Notes: a model not told the origin generated them from the sequence alone. 64,000 bases of DNA from Hymenolepis diminuta (GCA_900708905.1 CAADRB010000007.1:2682600-2746599); one strand, 5' to 3'. Counted from the stretch's first letter, positions 50,601 to 62,000 are shown. Made by a program: numbers and translations.

Positions 50601-53600
50601 TCATCATTCCTTAATATGAACTGTATTAACATTTGAAAAAGCATTTACCTCAAGTGTTATTTATAAGTACTGGATAGAACTTTTACAATAACAGCTGGAT
50701 AATTTAGTGTTTACTTAATCCTATAGTAACGACCAATATTTCTGACAATATAACATACTTGTATGTCGTGCTGTGAGGCAATGCCAGAGTAATTATTTGT
50801 GTAGACAGAGAGATCAACCCAGCCAAACCTGCTCAGTCATAAAATAGTCGACTTTTAGTCACTTTGATGTAATTACTAACCACAATATCTCTTCGTTGCA
50901 TCTATGGCTCTCTGCATTCGTCCATAAAGTCGGCTCTTAATGTTATGTTATGATCTAGTTGGCCATATTAACTTCGTCAATATCAATTTTCATAGCTTTG
51001 CTCAAGCTAATTCACAAATCTAACCGGTTTTAAAGTTTACAACTCAGTTTCCATTCAGAAAAAACCCAAAAACATACCGAAATACATTAAATAAGACAGG
51101 TATCATGAAGGGTGTAATTAAAGAGTAGAAGAAATGCTAACTCGATTTTGAGATCCGAGTCGTGCATTTTGTTTTTAATAATATTTATATTTTGTAGTAA
51201 TCCAGTAATAGGCACTAATTACAAAAAATACTTCACTTTATTAAATTCTATGCAATTATATTTTTTATTCAAAAATTTGGCTATAGTGCTACTAAAATGT
51301 GATTAAGTAATTTGATTAAGAATTTGGAAGTGAATTACAATTTAGTGTAGCACTCTTTTATTTTGACTTATGACACCGCGTCCTTCTAGTAATTCAAAAG
51401 TGATTTTTATCAACGAAAAGGAAGTATCTAAATTCGTCCTGTTTATCACAATCCCGGTTCCGCCTACCCAACGTTAATGCTTATTCCCTTCCAGTTCCAC
51501 TTTCTAATTCCCTACTGTCTATTCTTCCCTCAACCCTCCGCAACTGTCAAGCCCAACTCTAGGTCCTTTTATTTAGAAAAGCTTGTATTATAATTTGGTT
51601 GGATTCTTAAAGTAGCTTTACTATCGAGATTAGATTTATCATACATGATAGATAAGATTAAAAATACTCTATGATCAACGAAATTAAGAATAGAAATACG
51701 TGCCAAATTTTTGGTATAAACAAAAATAATTTTTATTGCTTCTACTATTACTAGGTTGCTTAATTATTTAAGTGTCTGTCTTAATGAGGTATCTATTGCC
51801 TCATGACTTAATGTTGTCTGGAGTCATAAAACTCTCTTAATGTTTACCAAATGGTTTAGAAAGTTATAGTTTGTAAAGTAACATTCCTGTAATAAACCTC
51901 TTAAATTAAAATTAAATGAATGGTAATTTAAATTCAAAGAGTATTCTTGGGTTACAGTGCATGATGACAGAGTAAAATATGTAACTATTAAATGAAAGAG
52001 TTAATATAAGGCCTCGCGTAGCTCTCTCATCAATCTACTCGAATTTGTAAGAGATGTATCCTTTTGTCCAATTCAACATGATTTTCAATTAAATGGACTT
52101 ACTACTATCGTATTAAAGAGCTGAATATCATCCATAAGAACGGTTTTTAAAAGTTAATTAAATTTTATAAATAATTTCGCCTAGAGTGGACATTGCGTAT
52201 TGAGCTCTACCGAGTTTAGAATGTTCAGTTAATACAAAATTTGTAAATATCCAATTATGCCGGCTTAAATGCTAAATAGTGGTGAACTTTTGGGTAGTAA
52301 GATCACCTTTGCATTAAATCCTGAGCAATTCAGGATGCAAGTACATTTCGTAAAATAAATAAATGCCTGTGGTTAGTGGAAGATGAGACATCGAAACCGT
52401 AACTGAGAACAAGTTCAATCATCTCCATGAAGGTGTCTTGAAAAATGACCACGGAAATGAATTTCTCACGTGCTTTGAAGGTTGGAAGGACAAAAAGCTG
52501 CGAAAATATTTTTCCATTTCAAAAATGAATTCTGTATATTTACTTATTTCAACCTTTTAGTAAATGTCGTGGTTAGCATTTTTCACATTTGTGTCCAATT
52601 TGTATGGCAATACCAGCATTAACTGAAAACTTTATATCTGTCATACAGATTCAATAGGAAAAAGATTAAATTTAATGCAGAAAAAAACTATTCTGATGCT
52701 GATAATTCAATGTCGAATACTTAGACACCACCTCAAATATCGAATTCGCTTCATAGATAATGCGCACTTGCGCAATCGAAAGGATAACGGATCAGGGTAA
52801 TATGAAACTGTAATCAATATATGTTTTTCTGTTAACAAATGAGAAAATAATATCAGTCTGCACAGATATTTTTTAGTACAAAGTAAAAGAAACAATTATG
52901 GGCAGAAAATTTTAAACTCATGTGAAGGGAGGAAAGGCGTATGGTGTTAAAAATATCCGGGAAAGATAAAAGTAATTATTCAATAATTGATACCTCATTA
53001 ATTATAATCGATGGCGATAAATTTTTATTTGACTGGAGAACGGTTTTAGAAGCAGCAAGAAAATGCAATTCAATTATTTATAACAATTTTATGCTCACTT
53101 AGCTGTGATAGATTATGTGGTTTAAAAGTAACCGAAATAAGTCTGTGATTTTGCGTTATCTTTCGACATATAAACAATGTGATGTCTTTTAAGGTTTTGC
53201 AATAAAGAAGAAACAAACTTTCAACCGAAATTTCTGACTCCAAAAAAACTTTGAATGACCAATCTGTGCGTTCTCTCAGCAAAAACTATGCCAAAATCGA
53301 GGATTTTAAAACTTGTATATTTGAAAATATCCTATTTCCTTCCAAAAAATTTCATACTCTTTAAAATAAATTTTAAATTTTAAAGGATAATTTAACTAAT
53401 TATGTCAGTTAAATAAATTAATATTAAGTATGTTTAAGGTATAAATTAATTTCATATTAAAAGAATTCTTTATATGCTCTTTATACATTTCGAACAGGAA
53501 GAAAACGTGATTTATTCAATTTTATAAAATAGAATAGCAGACAAGTTACTAATATAATTATAAAACGTAAAATGTCATATGAAGCGTGAGTAATATTAAT

Positions 53601-55771
53601 TAAATAAATAATAAATTAATTAATAATACTGCAATCAAGACAGCACTTTTATTTAATTTTAATAATTATTCAATAATTGATGCTAAATATATCTTTTCCT
53701 AATGTCTCATTAATTTTTCTTTCTTTAAATTGTTAACACAGTTTAATTATATATCTATGTCTGAAATATGCAGTTTGATCACATGAGAATTAAAAATATT
53801 TCTACGTCTATTTGATAAATTAATTTTATCATATCTTGAATAAGGTCTGCTAATGGTTAATGTTACCTTTGTTTAGTGGTTAGATAATTATTTATTAATT
53901 AATAAATATTTTCATAACAAATTTTATGGATTGAGGTTATAAACGGTTTATGTCTAACGATAATCCCTATCTATTTGCGATCACTCTTGGTTAATATTAT
54001 GTTAAAGTGGCGTGACATTATCAACAGGGTCAAGTATAATGATTGTCAAAGTATAATAATAAAGAGAATATTATTTAGCAATTGAATTGACTTACAGGTA
54101 ATCTATTTGTTCCTTTCAGAACCACCTTTTCGTTGACTGAAAGACCAATGTAAAATGAAATTAAAAATAATAATGAATAAAAATTAAATAGGTAATATAA
54201 TTTTTTGAAGATTTAAATAATTTAGCTATTTCTATTCAGATAATTTGACCTCGCAAGTGTCGTCGATGGAATGTGATGTATTTATTCCTCGAGACCTGTT
54301 CTACACTTTTGTCTTGCCTTAAATATATTCGTATTACTAATGCTTAATAGGATAGGTAAAGCTCAGTTGCATGAGTTTTACTTTAAATATTGCTTCCGTG
54401 TGCCATATTCAGATAAATCCCATTAAATTATCTGGCGATTTTCAAATTTATTTAATCATTTTAATGTTAGCTCCCTATCTGAAGGACATCCTTTGAAAAA
54501 TAATGTTTTTTTTCTGCTTGTTATAAATGTCAGTAACATTATATTAATAGCACTAATGGCATCACTTACCCACGGCATGAACAAGGTTGACAAGCATTTT
54601 TCCATCGCGTAGATCACTTTGCAAATCTGTGATAACACAATCGTAGCCAGCTTTCTGCAAATAGTGGTTCGCCCATTCTGTGTAGAGCTGAAAGAGAAAT
54701 TATTCCTTTTTATTATACCGTAAATGGCTTCTCATTTCTGAGGAAATTTCAATAATAATTATTATTATTTTATTTACTTAAATAACGTAACAAAAAGGAG
54801 CACTTAATGAGAATAGTTGAATTAAAACATTACAATAATATCCTAATGATAGTATATTTTAAATGCGATTAATTGAAAATTCGTTTTAAAGATAAATGAG
54901 TTCTGAGGATTAATTCTGATGCAGCATTTTTCAAATTAGGGACCCTTAAAAAACCTATTCAAATAAAATTAAACTTTTTAAATGCGATATTAAGTAAAAT
55001 GATCATTTTTATATAAATTAACTGCTTCGCCATGTTTAGGAAGTGTGAAATCGATTCCATACCGTGGACGGGTTAACATCAGAGTGAGGCCTCCACGTCG
55101 TCATCCACAACAAGTCTTATTAGAGCAGGTCAAGACATGCCAAGGTCAACTCCCGTGCATCAATTTGTCCGTTTTCTGACTAATTTTATTGTCCCAGCCT
55201 TTTTTGACCAAATATTGCTTAAAACATCAACGAAATATTCCTATAAAATGTTGAATTCATTATAATTACCCCATTATTACTGACTAGTAAAATTCATTTA
55301 TATAATGATCTATCGTCCCGAAAGTCCAAACTGTAGGATGTTCCTTCCAGGCTCCTAAGTAATTTTTTATGTTAATAATTTTCATTTTCATATATCATTT
55401 CACTTTCATAGACAAAAAAAAATTTTCTTCAATTTTGAAGTTTAATGTTTGTTAATTTGCTGAAATTTACAAGAAGAATAGTAGGATGCTCTGGTTTATT
55501 GAATCCAGCTTATTGTGAATATGGGAAAAAATAACTAGCTCACCAGAACCGTTTCAGCTTTGGTCTTCACCGGTCGCATAAGATCCAATGGGGTAACACG
55601 ATACATCTGATGAGTGGGAAGAGTTTGGGAACATAGAGGCTGTTGTTGCGGAATGGTTGGAAGTTTCTTTATGGGATTGAACTGGAATTGAACAGTAGTA
55701 GCAGTAGTAGAAGTAATAGAATTTCTAGAAGACGCGAGCGGAGCCTTACGGAAACTTTTCATTGCACACAT
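20183..55771 (-). CDS. NAV: Neuron navigator (NAV/unc-53/sickie family), 18 coding exons, no AAA+ domain
   Basis: Navigators are microtubule plus-end and actin-linked proteins that guide cell and axon migration. Exons in transcript order: 55771-55544, 54687-54570, 54136-54096, 50453-50381, 48964-48652, 48476-48340, 46164-46001, 41670-41378, 40205-39880, 37681-37412, 37349-37303, 37234-37214, 37143-37063, 30101-30018, 24460-24209, 22960-22813, 20697-20610, 20495-20183. All phases join, giving 2997 nt (998 residues plus TGA). Order: CH domain 77-175, SxIP motifs at 186-189 and 267-270, Ser/Pro-rich region to about 670, coiled coil 678-745, basic segment 813-830, coiled coil 925-985. LYTEWANHYL, LKCILGLFFNLSKFKQ, TLTSQL and RLQSLT closely match human NAV proteins. 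Human members exceed 2000 residues and end in an AAA+ ATPase, missing here. Minor cassette exons may have been overlooked. Confidence 0.9.
22813..24460 (-). CDS. NAV: Navigator exons 15-16: end of coiled coil 1 and basic W-L-R-S-S segment
   Basis: Exon 15 (24460-24209) begins DSELRELRRIIDAMAQERS, equal to human ESELIELRETIEMLKAQNS, then runs through a Ser/Thr/Asn-rich linker to RKGGW. Exon 16 (22960-22813) begins LRSSIDKAFRRRGSQTSL. Together they rebuild KGGWLRSSIDKAFRRRG, the counterpart of the human KNWLRSSFKQAFGKKK segment, a conserved basic motif of the family. Donors are gtaagt and gtacgt; phases are 0-0 and 0-1. Confidence 0.92.
24744..24873. repeat. Left copy of a diverged direct repeat flanking a retrotransposon fragment
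   Basis: TATGTTTACATAATTAGGCA and the following sequence realign with 25927-26050 over almost the whole length, with small gaps, ending in a shared CATT..TTATC block. Confidence 0.65.
25181..25450 (-). mobile_element. LTR-retrotransposon (Ty3/gypsy-like) integrase fragment
   Basis: The - strand frame reads EERHVDTLKRTLQKSQ, then IIAFLFMHRTTPSSALNNHS and PAEALMRRRFRRIF. This is the end of the retroviral-type integrase core: E-R-x-V-x-T-L-K-R, then Y-R-T-T-P-x-x-x-x-x-x-S-P-A-E-x-L-x-x-R-R, as in Ty3/gypsy polyproteins. The catalytic D-D part is not seen, and frames on both sides (24869-25090, 25508-25894) are open but shifted, so the element is broken. A run of 11 G at 24949-24959 lies downstream. 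It is inserted in a navigator intron in the gene's orientation. Confidence 0.7.
25927..26050. repeat. Right copy of the diverged direct repeat
   Basis: TATGTTTACAAAATTAGGCA and the following sequence match the left copy. Both copies are in the same orientation. They may be LTR remnants or a duplicated intron segment. Confidence 0.65.
26563..27005 (-). other. Promoter-like stretch with overlapping short ORFs in navigator intron 14
   Basis: On the - strand TATATATG (near 27000) is followed by a GC-richer, GA/CT-rich tract and two overlapping open frames of 112 (26563-26901) and 98 codons (26660-26956). The first includes hydrophobic segments AAAVLYIISFCVCIAYL and LGNLLILLSSNSYFLILLLS, which could be membrane-spanning. 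CAG|gtacca near 26622 could be a donor, but its phase does not fit exon 15. No family is recognised. Confidence 0.25.
30018..30101 (-). CDS. NAV: Navigator exon 14: coiled coil 1, continued
   Basis: The acceptor is CCATTTCAG and the donor AAG|gtacgt, 84 nt, phase 0 at both ends. It encodes ACLVSNFEQSLASMAQRLQS followed by LTVSAAEK, which matches human AHLVAAFEKSLGNMTGRLQS and LTMTAEQK nearly position by position. It joins directly to TSQLESN of exon 13. Confidence 0.93.
34318..35184 (-). CDS. 288-codon intronless ORF inside a navigator intron: alternative first exon or nested gene
   Basis: The longest uninterrupted ORF in the window starts MDRLYPNFYSLHATTP and ends VNKY-TGA, with an in-frame TAG 12 nt before the ATG. 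The product is basic, Ser/Pro/Arg-rich and unstructured, with acidic patches (DDGNLMDDNMDE) and an SPIP motif; I recognise no domain. It lies on the navigator strand between exons 13 and 14, whose coding joins perfectly without it, so it is not a constitutive internal exon. A donor AGG|gtaaat at 34333 leaves it in phase 0, the phase in which navigator exon 14 begins; splicing there would give a product of about 578 residues lacking the CH domain. AATAAA signals at 34324 and 34309, by the stop codon, instead allow an independent nested gene. Confidence 0.65.
   Translation of the reverse strand: MDRLYPNFYSLHATTPAEPLEPRFKRRSWNAFPENAFMPYSVYTPIQDTTIQRGMRQRCSSEAPTSRRISTFLPDNPTSQNQREDDGNLMDDNMDESSSSISPIPPIAVVKPTVGKMNNSRRIHRPQPCYGVSVSNDMPPPCMQMSTPEVYFSSNPSFKQPATSLPRRRAQLRRERPIPVLRHSVFEYPNVVDYGPLQDNDLTLRRRARRHPETINTAPISRRPFGNGNEGNQTQMPNTSSYASSMASRMVSGEEEQSNTMMTPNSLPPVCVRNERLRRVNHGRVNKY
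35185..35400 (-). promoter_or_regulatory. Candidate promoter of the nested ORF / short navigator isoform
   Basis: Just upstream of the 288-codon ORF is a stretch richer in GC than the intron around it. On the - strand it contains the octamer ATTTGCAT (35308-35315), a CCAAT box within AGCCAATAGC (35286-35295), and an E-box CACCTG/CAGGTG at about 35259. Clustering of three promoter-type motifs next to an ORF start supports local initiation, but each motif alone could occur by chance. Confidence 0.4.
37063..37349 (-). CDS. NAV: Navigator exons 11-13: micro-exons leading into coiled coil 1
   Basis: Exon 11 is 47 nt (37349-37303) or 29 nt (37331-37303): two in-frame acceptors, TTTTTCAG and GCATTCAG, lie 18 nt apart. 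Exon 12 is a 21 nt micro-exon (37234-37214) coding ADAASSE, donor gttagt. Exon 13 (37143-37063) codes GEVCHLRDELELARQKVTTL and TSQLESN. Human NAV3 has HSEQIHKLRRELVASQEKVA then TLTSQL at this place, so this is the start of the navigator coiled coil. Phases 1-0, 0-0, 0-0 join without gaps. Confidence 0.85.
37412..40205 (-). CDS. NAV: Navigator exons 9-10: acidic and Ser/Pro-rich middle region
   Basis: Exon 9 (40205-39880) runs phase 2 to phase 1 and carries an acidic patch (INEEKDEED) and GTWSGRLPPTLPGLL. Exon 10 (37681-37412) runs phase 1 to phase 1 and carries DTWSNSLPNRSFREFP, a related W-S-x-x-L-P motif, and ends in a His-rich stretch before G|gtattt. The W-S-x-x-L-P pair occurs twice and is not a navigator motif I recognise. 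Splice borders are good in both. Confidence 0.82.
41378..41670 (-). CDS. NAV: Navigator exon 8: proline and Thr/Ala-rich region
   Basis: A strong acceptor CATTTCAG and a donor CA|gtaagt flank a 293 nt open frame (phase 0 in, phase 2 out). It includes VVPPPPLF, a run of alternating Thr-Ala (TATATAT), and LSFSSGVLRFKRPSDFAPQ. VPPPPLF is a possible SH3 or EVH1 ligand; binding is inference only. The region corresponds to the unstructured middle part of navigators. Confidence 0.82.
41671..46000 (-). other. Navigator intron 7 (4.3 kb)
   Basis: The intron contains one SINE copy (43640-43860); otherwise it is AT-rich with no supported exon. Confidence 0.6.
43640..43860 (+). repeat. SINE copy
   Basis: GTCTGTCAAGTCAGAGGTCA, CAGGATCAATGTTTGTCAGC, GGGTGGAGGGCCAATAGCCC and CTCAACATGAGAGGTGGTAG form the clearest version of the middle of the family. 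Confidence 0.65.
46001..46164 (-). CDS. NAV: Navigator exon 7: Ser/Pro/Thr-rich linker
   Basis: This is a 164 nt exon with composition clearly richer in GC than its surroundings. The acceptor is ATAAGTAG and the donor GAA|gttagt. It enters in phase 1 and leaves in phase 0, encoding 55 residues including MLPIGRTPTAIAKPPISSL and a FSPQKQLREPM end. It was found by open frame and splice phase, not by homology, so its borders are less certain than those of the domain exons. Confidence 0.7.
48340..48476 (-). CDS. NAV: Navigator exon 6: second SxIP motif
   Basis: The acceptor is CTCTAAAG and the donor CTG|gtaaac (phase 2 in, phase 1 out). The exon encodes NCPSDLSQSRIPEAATVSS followed by PPTRSIRSPQP and IPTRLANST. 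SRIP at residues 267-270, in a Ser/basic context, is a canonical SxIP motif, the signal that recruits EB1-family proteins at growing microtubule ends. The IPTRL stretch resembles the KPTRLPGPSR segment in the same part of human NAV3. Confidence 0.82.
48652..54687 (-). CDS. NAV: Navigator exons 2-5: calponin-homology domain and first SxIP motif
   Basis: Exons 54687-54570, 54136-54096 and 50453-50381 and the start of 48964-48652 build one CH domain. It opens LYTEWANHYLQKAGYDC, continues ITDLQSDLRDGKMLVNLV and NEKV, then LKVLEDIGVDV, and closes NGRLKCILGLFFNLSKFKQ. This follows the human NAV order (IYTDWANHYL, LIKDLQQDI, ANEKV, LKAILGLFFSLSRYKQ). The fit across splice junctions is what fixes the phases. 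The large exon continues into a Ser-rich tail with SLIP at residues 186-189, an SxIP-type EB-binding motif. Intron lengths range from 433 nt to 3.6 kb. Confidence 0.92.
48965..50380 (-). other. Navigator intron 4
   Basis: The intron contains an AT-only imperfect palindrome around 49105-49132 and a perfect 7-bp inverted repeat CCTCGTG/CACGAGG at 49834-49858. No exon is seen. Confidence 0.5.
50454..54095 (-). other. Navigator intron 3 (3.6 kb)
   Basis: AT-rich, extreme at 53.4-53.96 kb. A possible very degenerate SINE piece lies near 50780-50850. No exon can be supported. Confidence 0.5.
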
Positions 55772-55775
55772 ATTT
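55544..55775 (-). CDS. NAV: Navigator exon 1: translation start
   Basis: On the - strand a strong acceptor TTTTTTATTTCAG is followed after only 4 nt by ATG (55771-55769), giving MCAMKSFRKAPLASSRN; a second ATG lies three codons on. The 76 residues are Ser/Thr/Pro/Gln-rich, resembling the low-complexity leader before the CH domain of other navigators. The donor is CTG|gtgagc, phase 0. The acceptor immediately before ATG means the 5' end comes from an upstream noncoding exon or from a trans-spliced leader. Confidence 0.8.
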
Positions 55776-56065
55776 CTGAAATAAAAAATATCAGATAATT
55801 GTAAAAAATATACATTCTTTTCATTAACCAAAGCTTTGAAGGCATATTCAACCGATAGCTATTAAAACGGACTAGTAAAGGACTTCACATAAACTAATCG
55901 CGACTCTTAGTCTATATGAAGTGTGAAAACTTGCAATATCTGCTTGATGAATCTGTCACTTAACAGTTTCTTTAGCCCACTGTCTCCTTTATTCAGATTA
56001 TTCCGACGAGTTTCTATGTGTGTATGACTAAGCGTAAACCAACAGGGGCCTTAATTTCAGTCAAG

Positions 56066-56073
56066 TGACGTCA
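56066..56073. promoter_or_regulatory. Palindromic CRE/ATF-type site TGACGTCA
   Basis: A perfect 8-bp cyclic-AMP response element consensus about 290 bp upstream of the acceptor of navigator exon 1. Position and perfection make a promoter role possible; no TATA box is obvious nearby. Confidence 0.35.
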
Positions 56074-59000
56074 TGCGTACACATTGTAGAGGGATGCTTT
56101 TAGATCGTATTTTTAAGAATGAAAATAGAAGATTTTCTAAGAATTAAAGTTCAACTATTTTAACTTTGTTGAGCTCAGCTCTGTAGAAGTGATGTTAGGT
56201 AAAATTATCTAACTGATTGCAACTGTATTGAGTCAAATTTATCGACGAGAAAAAGCCGACCATTCGACAAAACTAACCGAGTATCTTGGATATGAACTCA
56301 CGTGGGGATTTATGTGTCAGAAGAGGATAATATGAACTTTGAAACGCTACAACTATCCAGCAACGGCGGCCATTCTCACTCATCAAGAAAGTGAACTAAA
56401 TAAGATTTTCGATTATTAATTTCACTATAATCTTTTCTCCATTTTATTCTGTAATGGAGTAATTTGCCCTTTCTCAGGTTCAGATGCTTATTTGTAATTA
56501 ACTATGGCATAAGCATTTTACATAATCTTTATTAATAAAATAAAGGACAAAATTGTGTGCCTACTCAAAGGCTAATCTATTTTAAAAATGTAAACGATTA
56601 AAGTAGCCTTAACTAAGAAGAACAAAAATAAAAATTCAACAATAAAATATATAACAAGATCAAGTCCCCAAGGAATACACTGAAACAAATTTACTAACCG
56701 ATTATGTGGATATTTGGGTGGATTAAATTCGTTGTTTAAACGCATTGAAACTAATTAATAATGAGTTGTGTTAGAAAAAACAAGTGAATGAATTTCAAAA
56801 TTCAAGCAAATAGCGCGTTTTAAACTAAAAACTATGCACTAAGCTTAGATTTGAGACCTGATTCATCGAACACAATTCCTCCGTTCTTTAATGAAAGGTT
56901 CATGAAAATTATACTGTCAATTCTGCAAATAGTCTTAATACCACTTTTGATAAGAATAATCGCTCATTATGAAAATTGAGACTGTTACAGAAAGGACAAA
57001 TAATAGAACGATGTTCTCCCTGGACATGCAATAGTTTAAACCTATATATTCTTCACAACTGTCATTCTATCAAATTAATCTCGTAATGTTAGTGAAAATA
57101 AAAAAGCTCAATTTATAAAAAAACCCTTAGAAAGACCAAGTCGGGTGATAATATCTCTACCAAATCTCGTCCAATAATCGGAAAATTTAATTGGATTACT
57201 GTAACCTTGTGAATCAAAGAGTTTAAAAAGAAAAAGGTTTCTATATACTAATATGTCTTAATCATCTGTATATTAATTCCTAGTATTTTATTTGAATAAA
57301 TTTTAAATTTTTGTATTAAAACAAAAAATACGGTGATAATTAAAAGTAATTATCATTGAAACATTTCTAAATATAATTAAAACCGGTTCTGGGTATATTT
57401 TTGCATTATGAAGAAAAGCTGTTTTTTTTCAAAATGATCAAAGCATATAGCATTTGAAAACTGTTTCGTACACAATTTTAATTTTCTGTAAAAGAGATTA
57501 TTTTGCTGTTTTATTCAAAGTAACTCATTCATGCATATCGCAGTTTAAAAGTAGTCATAAACAGTAATAATTATTGCATTATTAATAAATACTTTTAGCG
57601 GTTTTCCATAAGAGATATTTTAAACTATTGCGTAACCCAATACCATTTGTTAAAACGAGGCACCTCACTTCTATGGCATCGAAAGCAATGAAAATTTTTT
57701 AAATTAACTATAGGTTTGAAATTAATATTTTTTCATTATTTAAATGACCAATTTTCAGAAAATGCAAATTTGTCAAATTTTATTCAACAAGAGTAATTGG
57801 TTTAAATAATTATAGTGCTATTTGAGAAAACTCTAGCAAACTCTGACAAGGTTAAAATGTCCTTGTTAGTCTCCTCTGTCTGTTCATTTCTATAAGGAGG
57901 TTCAGGTGAATCAAAGTAGCTTGAATAACTATTCAAAAAGTCAGTTGGTCATTGGTGATGAATATTATGGACATGATCTCATCCCCAAACCCAAGAACCA
58001 AACCATAAAATTTAAGCTTTGCAAAATTTGAATATCACGAACCGAATTGTATCCCTTAATAAATAGTGAGCATCTCAATGACCCCGAAATACTAATAAAG
58101 TAAGACTTTTGAAATCTCGATTTGATTATACTTTCCTACTCAACATCCCTGCTTTATCCAATAATAAACTTGTTTATTATTTCAAATATTCAAATATTTG
58201 ATACTTCCACTTTGAATAATAATAACGCAACTATTAAAAGGGTTAAAATTATACTCTTTATTTACAAAACTATAATGTTAGACCAAGTATTTTAATAAAA
58301 TTTTCCCTAGATACCCCTAAATTTAAAACATAATGAAATATAATTCAGAGAAGGTTCTTAAATTCATAATGAATATGAATATAAATTAATGCTTAAAGAA
58401 TTTCAATTTTTTCACAAATTATAAGTAAAAAGTAGTAATTACGAATGAAATAAGACAAGAAATCTAGGAATTTTAATTGGTATTTTCTCTGAGGCATCAG
58501 ATAAATTACTGCTTGGAACAATTGTTCAAAGAGATAAAGTTGGTTAAATTTCCTGAGTGATAAAGCTGATGGATCATAAAGTGATTTAAATACAATATAC
58601 AGCTAACTCGGTTTAGTGTGAATTATATCTTTCATTACGCCTTTATAAATATACGACCACAGTTGCAATTTCCTTAAGAGATACAAAATATTCACGGAAA
58701 AGATGGAGAGTGTGAGATCTGAATTTTTAATTAAAATGCCCTTTGTATCTATGGTAGCCATCAAATGGTGCATGGTCCACAAAATTGCTAAATCCGTGTG
58801 AATGTAGCAACAATGTAAATTTCTTCAAGCGCAAAGGTGATTTAAATTGTAAACGGAAATTTCGGGTCACCGTATAGCTGACTGGAAATTCGGCGAATTG
58901 AATTGAAAGGATGATCGAAAAATCTCAACACATTTGCATTTATGCAGATTTTTCAATTGTTTTAGTGGGCGCTAATATCGAAGGAACTGGATATAAATCA

Positions 59001-62000
59001 AGGAAATTTGACAGTAACAAAATGGAATGCGTCATTTAATAAAAATGAAGTATGAACGAATTGTAGCACTAGAAATTTAATTAAAATGATCATTCATATA
59101 GGAGATGTTTGCATGAATATTGAATACAAGTTGACATGTTCAAAAAGATTGAGCGGCATGTCTTAACTATTCAAGACGGTAATTTTAAGGGGTATTTTGA
59201 TTAAACAATTATTATCTGTAAAGTAATTGTATGAATACAAATATATATAACAGTAAAATAAAAATGATCTGAATTTGCCGTTTTTACATTTGTTATTACT
59301 CCTTAGTTAATATGTCATCGAGCTAATTTTATCCAATAAATTTATTGTTAAAATATCTAAGTGATTTCATAACCTAACTATTAAACTCGATCGATTTCCT
59401 ATGTATATTTTACCTCAATATAATTAAAATTCGAAGTACTTTCTGAAATGAAGGATTTTGTTAATAAAATGCTGTAGGCATCGGTTCTTGAAAGAAAAGC
59501 GTGTTGGGCTACTTTCAAGCAATAATTGCTGATTCTAAGCTCCAGCTCAGTGGAACGGTGTCAAAAATCTCAAGACATTATTGTCCACAAGAGAGAAGGG
59601 AAAAGTTACAACTCCGGCTATTTATAAATTGTCGATTTAATATGACAATATGTATCTTTCATGGAATCTTTTGATAAAAAATGGCCAAATAAATAAACTT
59701 CTACGTTATTGATAAAAAATTAATGCTCTCATGTTACTTAACTTTAATATTATATTTACTTATAATAAACACATAATCTCACTTTTAAAATTGAATACAT
59801 TTCATGTATGAAAGTGGGATGAGAAAGCATTTGCGAAAGGATCACCACAAAGATGGATTACTCTGATCATCTGAAGGAGTTTTTTGTTCATTTGAGAAAT
59901 GCCATACGAATTTTATGGCAAAAAGATGACAACAAATAAAAATAAAGCATATTATTCTATTTAATTGATAAGGTGATACGAATCTGATGAAATTCTTCCG
60001 GACAATCTGTGAAATCTGCATATAAGAGGAATTATGATTATTTTGAATCCGGAACTGTGCTTGTAATACCCAATTCCTTTATCTTCCTTCTTTCCTGATG
60101 TTAAAATATTTTGAATAGACCAAAATCAGTAATTGTTTGACTTTACTAAAAGCATTATTAGTATAAACCAAAAACTGCTGACACTTTGAGCTCTATTTTG
60201 CTAACAAATGAACTGAAATTAATCAGCGTTATATGCAATACCTAAAGATCACATATCTTTTCTAATGAGGCATTTAAGCAAAATGATAAATCTTAAATCT
60301 TAAAATAAATACATTTTTTAGCTCTTTATATGAGCAAATAATTCAACAATAATGAACTTGACAAATTAATTTCCTTAAAACAAGTGACCTCGAAATTTAT
60401 TGAAAGTTAATACAAAGACGCCTGTAAAGTGGCTGCTCTTGTTGAACTGGATCATAGATAAAGAAGCAAAATTGTAATTACTTCTTCTACAGTTTTGTAA
60501 AAGCGCAATAATTTATAGCGTGGACAATTTGGAAAAAGGTTCCCTGCTAGTCGGGATGAGTCAGATATTGAGCTTTATTCGAAGGCGCCATAAATGGTTA
60601 ACATGCAAACTGGCAGTAAAATTACAAAAAATTGAATAATTTTATTATTTCCCATGCATAAACAAGTGAAATCTAACACTTTTTGCAATATTCCAATATT
60701 CCAATCAGCTCATGTACCGGGGGTTGAACGAAGGTATTGTCTAGGCGTTAGTGGAGGAAAAGTAAACGCGCTGTTTTTTTCAGCTGCTTTTTCGTGTATA
60801 AAATTCGAGCCTGATCTTTAAATTCAATAAACCTACGTGCAGGCTCAACTAGGCGGTAGCGAGTATTCGTCACCAAAATGTAATTATTTCTGATCGGGAT
60901 GAATCATGCAAAGTTGTGACTGAATCATCAAATAATTTGTATGCAAAGCAGCTGAAATTTCACGCTGACTTAAGCTAGACAAAAAGGTGTTGACATTTTG
61001 ACATCAGACTTATTCAGACCACTTAGAATACTAGGAATGGGAAAAATTATAACAATGTTGAATATTATTGTAATTATTAAAAGGCGCAGTGCTGCATCTG
61101 CGGCACTGGTTTTTACGCTGAATTAAACCTCTAGTTTATATGCTTTCTCTTTGAAGGGTAAATTTTAAATACTTTTAATAAAATGTAGACTATTGCTTAT
61201 TAGTAAGTGATTGATAAAGCCTTCTCTGATTAGCATTATGCTGATGTACTTAATGTTAGATAAAAATATGAGATTTCAAAATCCTATACCTCTTCTATTT
61301 CAAACGCTTTCATTTGAAATCGTATTTTGATTTTAAATTATTTAATTGTATAAACTTATATTTGATTGCCATGAAGTGTAGAATATTCATTGCGTCGTAA
61401 TTGCATAGTAATACGAAAACATATATTAAGCAGCATTACAAAGACAATGCCGATTCACTCTTCAAAGTTGCAAATAATTTTGTGCTTTATTCAGTTTGAA
61501 TCTTATATTATATTGTTATGATTACTATGGAAATTTAAATAAGCATGCATACAACGAAGAAATTTAAGGATCGTTTGTGTATGCATTTGTTTATTTTGTG
61601 GTGGTGATCCATTGTAATGTAATGCAATCTCTTATTTAAGAATGGAGCATGACTTAGTATTTCTTGCAGTAACCAATAATTCGTATTCATTCAAGAGTTT
61701 CTAACGTCACCTCTAGATATTAATTTATCATTGGACACTTAAGAATTGCTTTGTACTAATAAATTCGTTGATAAATTTCCCAAGATTCTTAGGAAGTCTT
61801 TCATTTAATCAAAGGTCCTTGATTTATTAAATCTTTAAATACAATCGCAGATTTCCCGTGTTATTTGATTCTGTAATCACTCATGATGAATACCCCCTAT
61901 ACGTCTTGAATTACTATGAGTAAGGTCAAAATTGCCGGCAAGAATAGAATTAGCCGACCTATGTCAATAAATTGGCAGACCGTGCTTAGATGTAGGTAAA

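Noticed and set aside
55040..55160. Possible SINE copy
   Set aside because: Only scattered resemblance (ACGGGTTAACATC, GGTCAACTCCCG); block order of the family is not kept.
59475..59600. Possible SINE copy
   Set aside because: Weak similarity to the body block only; no A or B box.
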